From Perca fluviatilis (lineage: Eukaryota > Chordata > Actinopteri > Perciformes > Percidae): a stretch of DNA of 64,000 nucleotides. The stretch is taken from positions 37,001,285-37,065,284 of the forward strand of contig NC_053116.1 of NCBI RefSeq assembly GCF_010015445.1. Direction: 5' to 3'. The position numbers were made by a program, and so were the translations under genes. The notes beneath the pieces were generated by a model, which did no database searches, was not told where the DNA came from, and saw only the letters and a list, made by a program, of their open reading frames with translations. Of this stretch, positions 14,001 through 23,611 are shown piece after piece; the first letter of the stretch is position 1; each line of letters begins with the position of its first letter.

Positions 14001-17000
14001 GTCTCGGGAAGGAACTTGTTTTGGTGGAACATTTGCACTCAGCAAAAGAAAACTCCACGTACAATATTACACAAAGTTAACTGTTGACACAATACGGTAT
14101 TGTATACGAATTAGCTGATTCATGGTTAAACCTCATTGGCTCTTACCAGTGTATCGCCGTGTGTACTTCGTCCACAGCAATCCCACCAATCGGTCCCAAA
14201 ATGTCCCAGTTAGAGAGGAAACACCCTAAACATATTCTTAGTAAACATTTACAATCATTCCCAGAAAGAACCAAGCAGGCCTGCCTTGTTGCACCATCCA
14301 AATTTCCTTTTTTTAATTTAAATCAGAACTTTTGTTTGAATCCTTTTTACTGGTAAGGCTTTGAGAAAAATGCTTTGTATTTTTCTCCAGCCCTGTTGCA
14401 TTGTGGTAGGGTTCGAGCGTCCTGCAGCACAGTGAAGCGCAGCTTTTTTTCTCCTTGTTCTATAGGCCCATGTGTGGCGGGAATAGTCGGCTACAAGATG
14501 CCAAGATACTGTCTGTTTGGAGACACTGTCAACACAGCGTCCAGAATGGAGTCGACCAGCCTGCGTATGTGTACCTGCACGCAAAACACACAAACACAGT
14601 CACATGTGTGTTTGTGTCCGCTTCTGAAATATACTTTCTAAGAACTACTACAATTTACACGTGTGCTTTATATATACGTTGTTGGTAATGGTAATGGTCA
14701 TTTGAAATTTGTAAGTAGATGCATTAATTGCATAGGCATAATTTACAGGGGGGATGGGGGGTTACAACCCCTCCCGATAAGCAAAACTGGCCAGTGCAAC
14801 CCACCCCAAAAACCTATTATAATTTCCTTTCCATAAATAAAGACATTTGAAACATAACTTGATGCAGAAAAGGCACAAATTGTTGCAGAAAAAAAAAACA
14901 GTTTTTCAAAAAAATTTAATCTGGATCAAATTGATCCGGATTTGAAAATCCCATGTTTTGCTATCCAGGATCACCTGATCCATTTTACTTTTATGGCAGT
15001 TTTTTAAAGGAACATTGGATTGGATCACTGTGATCCAAATACCAAATTTCAGGATTACCAAATCCTTTTTACCAGAGCCTTAAATGAACTAAGGCTAAAT
15101 AAACCAACAGTGGAGCCTACTGGCTTAGCAAGACCAACAGGTAGGCACAATACCGGTGGCCACAAATAGCCATTGTTTGTTTTAATTTTAAGAAATAGAA
15201 ACACTGTAATAAACAGAAACATTTTACATTCCTTATTTTGTTATAATGTTAAATAACAAAACAAAATGAATACTATCCAATAGTCAAAAATCATTTACAG
15301 GACAGATACACATATATGCTCCAAATATGAATAAATGTATATATCATCCGTAAACATTGATTTTGTGATCATTCACTTAAAAAAAAACTCTCTGATTTTA
15401 TTTGGTTCGAAAAATCACAACTGAATCCACCCTTCTGATGGGATCAGGATAGTCCTGTTTTTTGGATCAAAATAGATCCCAAAAACTCAAAGGGCAGGTT
15501 TGATCCAGATCAAATGTAAGATTGGATTACATGCTCTGATCTTTCAGAATCCCTCTTTCGCTTTTGAAAAACCCATTTCCAAGATTTGATCCAATCCGTG
15601 ATCCGAAATCCTACTGGATTACTTTTGAAAAACTTGGCCCAGAATGCAGGAAATGAACCCAATGTTGAACCCAAAGCTACGCCCTTGCTTAATAGACTTT
15701 GGCCAAACCTCTGTTGTGTTTGACAGTATGTATTGTTGTTCATGTGTCAGCTCAAAGAATCCACACCAGTTCCGAAACCTACTTGGCTCTGATCAAAGAC
15801 AACGCCTACGAGCTGCAGCTTCGCGGAGAGATCGAGGTCAAGGTAAAAAGATCCCAGCCTAGCCGTCTAACTCCTTTTCTGTGTAGCAGTGAGGCAGTCA
15901 AACCTTAAGTTTGTTATTGCATCAAGGAAGCTGTTGATTTTTCTCAACAATCGGATGAAAATAAGAAGAGATACTGAACGAATGTACTTAAAACCACGCC
16001 TCATACTGGAAATGTAAAATAACTAAATTCAGTCACAGTTTTCATATGTTATGTCATGTCCCAGGACAGTTTGTTATTTACAAAGTTTACAAAATGAAAG
16101 GATCCGTTCACACAAATCAACATTCGCTTCTCACACAGTCCAAGTACTGTCTACTCGGTGTGAAAGCTCATTTGCGCTCTGGTGCGGACCAAACAACCGA
16201 AACTCTGGTCCGCTTGAAAACAGGGGTTCTCTTGTTCTCTTGATTAGAGTTCAGTTCACTTCAGGTGAGAACGCGATCCGACCCAAATACAGAAAGTGAA
16301 CCAAATAACAGCTAGCCTGACATTTCAACTTTGCACACCATGTAAAGACTTGTATATGATTTAAGGGACGATAACTTTCAGATCCATAAGCTATTCTGAG
16401 CACACATTGCTGGTCGTCTGTGTGACATCATCATCATCTCTCACGGGCGATTTTAGATCCTTTTTAACACTTTTCCAAAGCACTGTATCCATGTCCACAT
16501 TCTCATTAGGAGGTGAGCCCCCCTATTTATCTGATCCTAGAATCGCCCCTTATCTCTCCCCTTCACTCGCTGTCTGTCAGCTGATCACATTGTTCTTCTT
16601 CTTCTTAAATATTAGAAACACTGAAGCAGAACCAGAGAACCCGAGACGTTATGAATCTGGTGTTGCTCCATTATTTCTGAGACCAGAAGTGTCGGAGAGT
16701 TTGACTCAGATATTCTGTCCAATAGACGAGCGACCATTTCCACTATGTGACGTTTGTTTACAATGTTTGGTGCGTTGAAAAAGTGCAGTTTGAAAGCAAC
16801 TTCACCCCCAAATTGCACCGATTCTACCAAACTACATGTGTGAAAGCGCCCTTAGTATCGGATGGATGGATATCTTTAAAAACGTGGCATTTAAAACCAA
16901 AACTATCTGGATGGCTTTTGTGTTTTTTGTTGATATGGGTGGACAGACCCTTAAAGTTGGATTTCTCATTAACAGTTATCTCTCTGACGGGTTGGTAACC

Positions 17001-18776
17001 ACACCCAAGTGTCACTGTTCCTTTCTTGTGTCCTTCCGTCCCGTGCCAGGGTAAAGGCAAAATGAACACATACTGGTTGATCGGCCATAAGAACTACAGT
17101 GTGCAGAATGACAGCCTGGTTTGCCACTGGAATCCTAACAAGACCAGAAAGAAGAAGACAGTGGTCGGCAGCGATGTCTCTGCGGCCAATGTGAGTTAAA
17201 CTTTTCCCATGTGTTCACCATTAAAGGACAAATCTGGCGCAAAATGAACCTAGGGGTTAATAACAGGGTTCCAAATTAGCACCATCTACCAGCCGAATGC
17301 TGGTAAAATATGCAAGTGGCTGGCAGATTTGCTTCACTCACCAGCCAAAAAAAGCAATGGTACTCTACTGAGTGGCTGGTATAATTTGAGCATTTACTAG
17401 CCATTTGGCTGGTGGACGAAAAAGTTCATTTTAAACCCTGGTTAATAACACATGTGTACCGAGTCAACCGTTCTCTGGGATATGTTTTCCTGCTAATCGA
17501 ATGTGACCAGTTTTAGCACAAACCGCTAATTAGCTTATAACGCTTGTCGTCAGAGGGTAAAGTAAAAATAAATCACTATGTCTACATCACTAACAAAGCT
17601 CAAAATAGCACCACACTTCCATGATAGCATAATGAGGGTCCCTACATGTAAACAGAAGTATTGAGAAATTTGCAAGTGTACAGACAGTTTATTAAAAAGA
17701 TAGATTAGAAAGACAGTACCGTTCGCGTTTACAGGCGGGCGCCATCTTGGGAAAACAGTCTCGACCAGTCGAACGAATGGTGTGCGTTCGTAATTCGACT
17801 GGTCGGACTGTTTTGCCAAGATGGGAGAACTGGTAACATTCGATTAGCATGAAAACAGATCCCAGAGAACGGTCAAACTCGGTACACACGTGTTATTAAC
17901 CCCTAGGTTCATTTTGCGCCAGATTTGTCCTTTTAAAGGCTGATTTATGCTTGTATGTACAGTAGCTCTATGCAGAGCCTTAAGCTTGATTTATGGTTCT
18001 GTGTTGAATCAGTGCCGTGGGTACATACAGTACAGGCCAAAAGTTTGGACACACCTTCTCATTCAATGTGTTTCCTTTTTATTTTCATGACTATTTACAT
18101 TGTAGATTCTCACTGAAGGCATCAAAACTATGAAGGAACACATATGGAATTATGTACTTAACAAAAAGTGTGAAATAACTGAAAACATGTCTTATATTTT
18201 AGATTCTTCAAAGTAGCCACCCTTTGCTTTTTTATTAATAAGGGAAAAACTTCCACTAATGAACCCTGACAAAAAAACAAGAGAGGAAAAAAAAAAAAAA
18301 TGGGAGGAAAAAGAAAAATTGAGAGAAAACAAAAGGTTTTGGGGTTTTTCAAAAAAGCAAAGGGTGGCTACTTTGAGGAATCTAAAATATAAGACATGTT
18401 TTCAGTTATTTCACACTTTTTTGTTAAGTACATAATTCCAGATGTGTTCATTCATAGTTTTGATGCCTTCAGTGAGAATCTACAATGTAAATAGTCATGA
18501 AAATAAAGAAACACATTGAATGAGAAGGTGTGTCCAAACTTTTGGCCTGTACTGTATGTCATGAGTTTCCCTCACATACGTACTGTTCCTCTATGCCAGT
18601 CATCAGTGACAGTGCAGAGCCTCAGTGAGAACGCCACCACCGCAGTCTCCCTTCCCTCCTCAGACCGGCCCGGCCTGAGCGTGGCGGCCCACATGGAGCA
18701 TTACAACGGCGGCTACGGCACCCTGGGCTCCATGATTGGGGGGCTGCAGGGAGGAGACGACCCAGCCAACGTATAG
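1345..18776 (+). CDS. Two-pass membrane guanylate cyclase with helical (NIT-like?) outer domain
   Basis: Joined coding exons are 1345-1481, 3027-4170, 9810-9944, 13212-13386, 14466-14564, 15751-15842, 17050-17190 and 18600-18776 (stop TAG). All seven introns are GT-AG and every phase matches, giving about 699 residues. The predicted product makes cGMP from GTP at a membrane. Order along the protein: short basic cytoplasmic N-terminus; membrane segment about 62-79; outer helical domain about 80-350 with at least five N-glycosylation sequons (one NET, one NAS, two NGT, one NSS); membrane segment about 353-370; signalling helix ending near [14 protein letters not shown]; class III cyclase domain from about 428. 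Catalytic residues are intact: metal Asp434 (FSDIVGF) and Asp478 (ETIGD), guanine-selecting Glu474 and Cys546 (PRYCLFGD), Asn553 and Arg557 (VNTASRME). There is no kinase-homology or H-NOX domain, so it is neither a classical natriuretic-type nor a soluble cyclase. The outer domain resembles a NIT sensor only loosely. Exon 1 was chosen because only its ATG at 1345 gives the phase needed by exon 2. Confidence is high for the cyclase, moderate for exon 1 and low for NIT. Confidence 0.86.
1485..1519. repeat. (CA)n microsatellite at a splice donor
   Basis: A run of about 17 CA units begins three bases after the GT donor (1482-1483) of intron 1 of the membrane guanylate cyclase. Confidence 0.9.
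1729..1802. repeat. (TGAT)n microsatellite
   Basis: About 18 TGAT/ATTG units with one interruption (TTAA) near 1775, in intron 1 of the cyclase gene. The open frame across its minus strand is only a repeat translation. Confidence 0.9.
1993..2389. mobile_element. MITE with TAGGGCTGGG ends (family 1)
   Basis: It begins CTAGGGCTGGGC and ends with the complementary CCCAGCCCTA. The interior contains paired ATCGATT words. A second, interrupted copy lies at 32330-33626. Probably a hAT-type non-autonomous element. Confidence 0.65.
2418..2909. mobile_element. MITE with TCCCTCCAGAAA ends
   Basis: The left end CCCTCCAGAAAAACGTGATT and right end (TTTTTCTGGAAGGA) are inverted. The interior repeats GCATAA and TTGCATAA words. 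Terminal bases suggest the hAT superfamily. It sits in intron 1 of the cyclase gene. Confidence 0.6.
4209..5280. mobile_element. Family A element split by a TTAA-flanked MITE
   Basis: 4209-4469 and about 5036-5280 match the two halves of the continuous copy at 13826-14320 (shared words: GGGCGGCGCTAAG, GAAGGAACTTGTTTTGGTGG, AGTTAACTGTTGACACAATA). Between them, 4470-5034 is a different element (family B) with inverted ends TTAAAGGTCCCATGGCATG. The B copy contains two tandem copies of a 46-bp word ending in TATATAAAAG. The remainder of intron 2 from 5281 to 6180 holds only unrecognised AT-rich sequence. Confidence 0.7.
6182..6627. mobile_element. hAT-type MITE (GTGTCAAACTCAAGGCCC end)
   Basis: The left end has GTGTCAAACTCAAGGCCCGC and the right end TGAGTTTGACACCCC, a typical hAT-Charlie-like pair, about 445 bp apart. 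No transposase frame. Located in intron 2 of the cyclase gene. The stretch 6628-7210 shows nothing recognisable. Confidence 0.65.
7215..7515. repeat. Possible LINE 3' tail fragment
   Basis: A GATACA/CAGATA simple repeat precedes a segment with CCCGAAGGGGCAATTCAGTT, which resembles the 3' ends of several fish LINEs. Similar phrases recur near 28210, 40050 and 53440. Assignment is tentative. 7516-7980 shows nothing further. Confidence 0.4.
7999..8033. repeat. (TG)n(TA)n microsatellite
   Basis: About five TG units followed by about eleven TA units, in intron 2 of the cyclase gene. Confidence 0.85.
8088..8680. mobile_element. MITE with repeated AGTAAAAGTA words
   Basis: Contains ACTTGAGTAAAAGTACAAGT near the left end and TTTGCACTTCGTTAC near the right. 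A rearranged opposite-strand copy lies at about 25235-26465. A G10 run at 8311-8320 and the frame across it are not coding. Confidence 0.5.
8783..9168. mobile_element. MITE with AGGGGTGGG ends (family 2)
   Basis: The left end reads TAGGGGTGGGGG and the right end GATTCCCACCCCTA. The interior has palindromic words such as TATCGATAC and ATCGTGATGATATCG. An inverted second copy is at 34138-34524. Confidence 0.7.
9447..9660. repeat. Dispersed fish repeat with CATTTAGCTGACGCTTTTAT
   Basis: Carries CATTTAGCTGACGCTTTTAT and a distal block CCACTGTGCCATCACC, a combination that I recall as common in teleost genomes. It lies just before cyclase exon 3. Confidence 0.55.
10179..10830. mobile_element. DNA element with a 29-bp minisatellite at its end
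   Basis: Eight copies of a 29-bp unit (core CTGGTCCTACCAGACTCTGG) run from about 10182 to 10411. Then comes AGAGTCTGGTCTCTCTCCAT and about 400 bp of element-like DNA. The array sits where the terminal repeat of the element would be. Spacer variants follow an A-B-C-A pattern twice. Confidence 0.6.
10831..13211. other. Intron 3, mixed repeats
   Basis: This stretch of the cyclase intron holds a LINE-like tail at about 11440-11500 (GGCAAGGCAACTTTATTTCT), a possible second LINE tail ending in (CATT)n at about 12700-12740, and GA/CA-rich simple sequence at 12876-12950. No exon-like frame was found. Confidence 0.5.
13826..14320. mobile_element. Family A element, uninterrupted copy
   Basis: It begins TCTCACATAGCCAGCTCTAT and runs through GGGCGGCGCTAAG to a CAATCATTCCCAGAAAGAAC region. 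It is continuous where the 4.2-5.3 kb copy is split. Other copies or fragments are at 52885-53125, 56240-56440 (minus) and the window end. Confidence 0.65.
14900..15642. mobile_element. GATCC-rich inverted-repeat element
   Basis: GTTTTTCAAAA near the left end pairs with TTTTGAAAAAC near the right. The interior is rich in GGATCA/TGATCC words. Located in intron 5 of the cyclase gene. Probably a non-autonomous transposon of unknown family. Confidence 0.5.
16060..16860. mobile_element. Probable MITE ending GTGAAAGCGCCCTTAG
   Basis: The distal end TGTGAAAGCGCCCTTAGT also occurs at 38417-38433. Proximally there is a matching TTCACAC word. The region fills intron 6 of the cyclase gene and has no convincing coding frame. 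Confidence 0.4.
17221..17936. mobile_element. Long-TIR element with nested hAT insertion
   Basis: The two ends are inverted for about 45 bp (AGGACAAATCTGGCGCAAAA at left, TTTTGCGCCAGATTTGTCCT at right) and lie within TTAA. Inside the left arm, 17264-17440 is a 177-bp element with CAGGGTT/AACCCTG ends flanked by the 8-bp duplication GTTAATAA (17256-17263, 17441-17448). The right arm retains the uninterrupted GGTTAATAACAC site on the opposite strand. Confidence 0.82.
18028..18554. mobile_element. Tc1/mariner-type non-autonomous element
   Basis: The ends CAGTACAGGCCAAAAGTTTG and CAAACTTTTGGCCTGTACTG are inverted and flanked by TA. The long inverted arms contain GAATGAGAAGGTGTGTCC and the AAAGGGTGGCTACTTTG word. 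The centre is A-rich. A one-armed relative is at 42635-42974. It occupies intron 7 of the cyclase gene. Confidence 0.85.
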
Positions 18777-19872
18777 GAGCAGCTTCAGATGCAAACCTTG
18801 ACCTACTGCCTGACTCCGAACAGCCACATGGAACCGGCTCGGGACTTCTACGGGAACATCAATCGACCCAGGAGAATGACCGTGATTTGTTAGTCGTAGG
18901 TAGTGTAATAACTGCTGAATAATGTGATTACTTGTCACATTATAGGTGCCCTGCCATACAAAACTGTTTTTACTTGCATTTTTTTAAATATGTCAGGTCC
19001 ATATGTGTGTGTGTTATGTGGTGAATGTGAAAATGAACTGCTACCTCCTCTGTCAGCTCTAGCCACTGAACAGAATAAGAGGAGAAATCAGACCAATCAC
19101 AACAGCTGGTCAGTCTGACATCATACTGCCTGAGCTCATTACTATTCATGAGCTCGCCCAGTTGGGCTGGGTAAAGGATGCTGACAGCCAGACTCTCATT
19201 GGCTAGCTGTTAGCCAATCAGAGTCAAGCAGCTTAGCTCGTTGAATATTAATGAGAACTGGCAGAAATCGAGCCGAGTCTTCCTGCAGGCTTTCTATACC
19301 GCGCTAGAATGGCTTGAAACAAGGTAACCAAGGTTACAGAGTCCATGGTAGACCTTCAGACATCACCACAAAGTCATGACATACGTGTGGCAGGGCACCT
19401 GCTTTTTTTTGCTTTCTTATTTGTAAAAAATACGCGTTGGACAAACTCTATTAAAAATAGTTTTTTGGGGGGCAACCTCTCACCTGGTAGAGTGTGCGCC
19501 CCCTGTAGGCTGAGTCCTCGGCAGCAGCCGGGGTTCGACCCACGGCACTTTTGCTGCGTATCATCCCCTCTCTCTCCTCCCTTTCAAATCTGTCTATATC
19601 TCATAAAGAAAAAAGTCCCAAAAAATCATCTTAAAAAAATAAATAAAAATAGTTTAGTTAGTAGTTTTTTAAACGGGTCACCTGATCTCAAAGCAGATCT
19701 AATAGCTTCACTTTTTTTGGAGTAGTAGCTGTTATTTATGCTATGTGCTATGTATTTATTTATTTATTTATTTACACTATGTGTGTATATTTGTATGTAT
19801 ATATTGTTTGTTTGTTAGTTTCCTTTTTTCTCAATGTGAAGCACTGTGTCTTAAATGTGAAGTATAAATAAA
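18777..19872 (+). other. 3' UTR of the guanylate cyclase, poly(A) signal
   Basis: After the TAG at 18774-18776 there is no further long frame. The first convincing AATAAA is at 19867-19872. If used, the 3' UTR would be about 1.1 kb and would include the SINE at 19462-19650. The exact end is inferred. Confidence 0.45.
19462..19650 (+). mobile_element. tRNA-derived SINE
   Basis: The head has CTCACCTGGTAGAGTGTGCG (A-box like), then GGGGTTCGACCCACGGCAC (B-box like), and a 3' part ending in A-rich sequence. It is the same general layout as the copies at 28735, 55535, 62398 and 63524. Confidence 0.7.
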
Positions 19873-20130
19873 GTTTGCTTCCGTCCTTTCTTGGGTTTCT
19901 TATTTGATAAAGTGGTGATTTGTGTATGATGTTGAATTGTGTTTCTTTAAAAAGTTGATTAATTGTACAGAGATGGTGGGAGGTGGGAATTCTATATTTC
20001 CTACTATCAACATGGCCCTTGAGATCGACTCTGGTCCCCTGAGAATTTTTTTCACTGTTAAAGTGTGTTTTATCCATTCGTTCTTTATTTTGATTTTATT
20101 GACAGACTTTATATCAAAAATTTTTTTTTT

Positions 20131-21565
20131 TTAAAAAGGCGGTTCCCAAATAAAAAAAAGCTCTAACAAGATGAGTTCTTTCTCTATCTGAGTCCATATT
20201 GCTTCCCGGTCATTTCCGATCCATGCCACTATTGCATTTATTTGTGCAGCCCAATAATAATGTTTAAGGTTTGGCAAGCCTAGACCTCCCTTGTCTTTTG
20301 GTAAATGAAAGGATTTTAATCTTACCCTCGGCCTCTTCTTTTGCCAAATAAATGTTGAGATTAATTTGTCCAACATGTTTAAAGTGGAAGCAGGTACTCT
20401 TACAGGAAGTGATTGAAACAAAAAAAGAAGTCTTGGTAGTAGGTTCATTTTTACGGTTTCTGCTCTGCCAATTAAAGAAAGGGGAAGGACCTCCCAACGT
20501 GTCACATAATTTTTTATTTTTTTTATTAATTTGTTGTAATTTGCCTCGAACAATTGAGCGGGGTTGGGTGTAATAATAACTCCCAAATACCTAAATCCTT
20601 GTTTGGACCAGCGAAAAGAGACCTTGTTATTTAATTGTGTAGGCCAAGTACCTGAGATCATCATGGCTTCTGACTTATTTTCATTAATTTTGTATCCGGA
20701 CACTGACCCATATTCATGCAGGCATTTCATAAGTGCAGGGATGGAAAGAAGTGGATTTTTTAACAAAAAGTAAAATATCATCCGCGAATAAAGCTATTTT
20801 ATGGATTGACCCCCCCCCCCCTTCGTCCTCTAGGCTATCCCTTGAATCTGCATATTCTGGCATATCGCCTCTGCCAAAGGCTCAACACTAAGAGCAAATA
20901 AGATGGGTGACAGCGAATCCCCTTGTCTCACACCCCGCTCAATCCTGAAAAAGCTAGAACAGTGCCCATTAACTCTAACTTGGGAACTGGGCTCCTTATA
21001 CAATAGGTTGATCCAAGCCACAAATTCTTTCCCAAAGCCCATTTCCATCAGTGTCTGCCTCAGAAATACCCAGTCGACTCGATCAAATGCCTTCTCTGCG
21101 TCTAAGCTGAGAAGCATTGACGCTTGTTTGTCCCCTGCTGCTATTGCCTGCAGGTTCAGGGTTCTCCTTATGTTATTTGTTCCTTGACGTCCTAGTATGA
21201 ATCCTGTTTGATCTGGTTGAATTAATTTCTTTATATATTTTTGGATTCTGGTAGCCATTATAGAAGTCAGGATTTTATAATCTACACAAAGTAAACTTAT
21301 TGGGCGATAGCTGGTGCATTGTATGGGGTCCTTCCCCTCCTTATGTATGACTGTTAATATGGCTTCTGACCATGAATTTTGGGGGTCTCTAGATGTTAGA
21401 ACGTAAATATATATTTTATATAATATGGGAGTGAGCTCTTTCACAAAGATTTTATAGTATTCTCCAGAAAAACCATCTGTTCTGGGCGTTTTATTGTTTT
21501 TTAACTTGGTGATGGTTTCTCTAATTTCGCTCTCTGTGATAGGTGATCCATTATCTTTATTGTGT
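20131..21565 (-). pseudogene. L1-like LINE reverse transcriptase, 5'-truncated
   Basis: Minus-strand frames translate to the reverse-transcriptase core of an L1/Tx1-type retrotransposon. Reading from 21565 down: KLKNNKTPRTDGFSGEYYK, then TSYRPISLLCVDYKILTSI, LDAEKAFDRVDW, and RGVRQGDSLSPILFA. The second block holds ADDILLF (about 20776), YLGVIITPN and KDKGGLGLPNL. The frame is broken near a poly-C/G run (about 20811-20821) and again in the A-rich stretch just after ADDILLF. No endonuclease or ORF1 was seen, so it is a dead 5'-truncated insertion. It lies antisense, downstream of the cyclase gene. Confidence 0.88.
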
Positions 21566-21734
21566 ACATCACGTCATATACATATTTTACTTTTACGTAT
21601 GCATGTACCGAGTTATAAGAAATTTAAAAAAAACATCAACGTAATTATTGAACTTCGTTGTTTTTCATGGTGACATGGACTTCATGCCATTTTAAATCAA
21701 ATCACAGAAACACAGAAAACCAATTGAGGTATAC

Positions 21735-22412
21735 TCAAATTCTCAGTGTTGTCCAGCAGAGAGCAGCATAGACAATCACAAATCACTGTCATTTGTAGAC
21801 TTTATTTTTTTCTTTAACAATTTTTAGATTGTCTTTTTACCTTGTAAAGTATATAGGCTACATTGTGTAATATGGGACTGATAGGGCCTGTTGTAAGATG
21901 TTGACCCTTGTGTTGTCCTGTAAAGTTAATGATTCCTTTCATTGCATTTTGGGTTTTTTATTCAATTCCGTAGCCCTTGAAAGCATTTTTTTTAAATGGT
22001 TTCAAAACAGTGTCCTGACTAAACTTTGACAGATACCCGTCTGTGATCCACTCAACGTCCTCTGTTTTTAACTTTTCAAGTGCTACGAAATTGAATAAAA
22101 CACCCAAAATGCAATGAAAGTAATCATTAACTTTACCTGCAACATACATAGATGCATCCATGTTATTTTTGGGCAATTAGGTTGAAAGAAACCCATATTT
22201 CTGATATAAAACAAACTTTGGAAAAGGGTCAAATTTGACCCAAGGACAACACAAGGGTTAACATCCCACAACAGGCCCTATCAGCCCCATTTTACACAAC
22301 GTAGCCTATATACTTTACAAGGTAAAAAGACAATCTAAAAATTGTTAAAGAAAAAAACAAAGTCTACAAATGACAGTGTGTTGTGTTTGTCTATGCTGCT
22401 CTCTGCTGGACA
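21735..22412. repeat. Large inverted repeat (foldback)
   Basis: Left arm about 21735-21975 and right arm about 22080-22412 are imperfect reverse complements: GTCCAGCAGAGAGCAGCATA matches TATGCTGCTCTCTGCTGGAC, and TAGGGCCTGTTGT matches ACAACAGGCCCTA. The right arm has about 100 extra bases near 22133-22235. Inner ends carry GACCCTTGTGTTGTCC and its complement, linking it to the TTAACCCT element family. Confidence 0.8.
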
Positions 22413-22440
22413 ACACGGAGAATTCTAAAAATCAAAATAT

Positions 22441-22985
22441 TAAAGGTCCTATGAAATGGTGCTCTTTGGATGCTATATATATATATATATGCTTTTGCAT
22501 GCTTATATAGACCTTAGTGGTCCCCTAATACTGTATCTGAAATCTCTTTCCCGAAATTCAACTTTGGTGCAGAAATACAGCCACTAGAGCCAGTCCTACA
22601 ATGAGCTTTCCTTAGGATGTGCCATTTCTGTGTCTGAAGCTATTGAGGAGGAGAGAGGGGGGGGCAAGGTGGAGGGTGGGGGTGTGGCCTTGACCAACTG
22701 CAACTTTTCTCGTTTGAAAGCCATGATGTCTCTCTCTCTCTCTCTCATGGGTGGGCCAAATTCTCTGGGCGGGCAAAGCAGAGAAAGGGGAGGTAACCTT
22801 GCTCCTTATGACCTCATAACAAGCAGATTCCAAAACGGCTCATCTGAGCTTTCATTTTCTCAAAGGCAGAGCAGGATACCCAGGGCTCGGTTTACACCTA
22901 TCGCCATTTCTAGCCACTGGGGGACCATAGGCAGCCTGGGGGAACTCATATTAAAGTGAAATTTTCATGCCATGGGACCTTTAAC
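22441..22985. mobile_element. Family B TTAA-flanked MITE
   Basis: It starts TTAAAGGTCCTATGAAATGG and ends CCATGGGACCTTTAA. It contains one copy of the 46-bp word with CTTAGTGGTCCCCTAATACT and a short (TCTC)n. Relatives are at 4470-5034 (opposite strand) and 30987-31932. Confidence 0.75.
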
Positions 22986-23611
22986 AGTGTGTCATTTTTA
23001 CATGCAATTTCAGTTTTGTGTAATGTGATCATCGTGGATTATTATGTGTAAAATTGCAAAAAATATCATTCATTCATGCATGACGCAGATTTAAACCTAA
23101 TTCACTTCAATAAAGATAACTATACATGCTGTTCTTGTCATGAGCAAGTCCTTGAAATCCATTCTGCAGTTAGCATCATATAGCCATGGCGAAAAGAAAA
23201 CAAGGCAGTTTAATTGATTTTGGTTTATACTAAGAAACTGTGCAGCGATGAAGTTAATAGCACGACCGATTCCCCTGCTGCAAACCCTGTTAGACACACC
23301 TCCCGCTGGGGTGACAACGCAAGAAGAAGCTGAAGAAATAATGTCCTCTCTGGCTGAACATGGAGGTGGTAACAGCTCGTCAGAGGCCGGTCACCAGCCT
23401 GACCCCTCTTGCTCCTCTCTCCCGTTAAACTGGAACAGCCAGCAGTGGAGAGAATGAGCCTTTAGAGAGATTATCTATTGATTGATGGAATGGCTGACAA
23501 TAAAACGTCATTGCAGCAATCAGCCATCTTGAGCAAAGTCACACTTGGCCATTGGCTGCATCCTTTGGTTTTAGTCAGAATAGATGCAAGTAACAGCTGC
23601 ATGTTTTTCAC

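Noticed and set aside
23248..23457. 69-codon frame beginning MKLIARPIPLLQTLLDTPPA
   Set aside because: Protein-like composition, but no recognised family, no supporting splice sites and no neighbouring exons. It could be an old exon, but I cannot support it.
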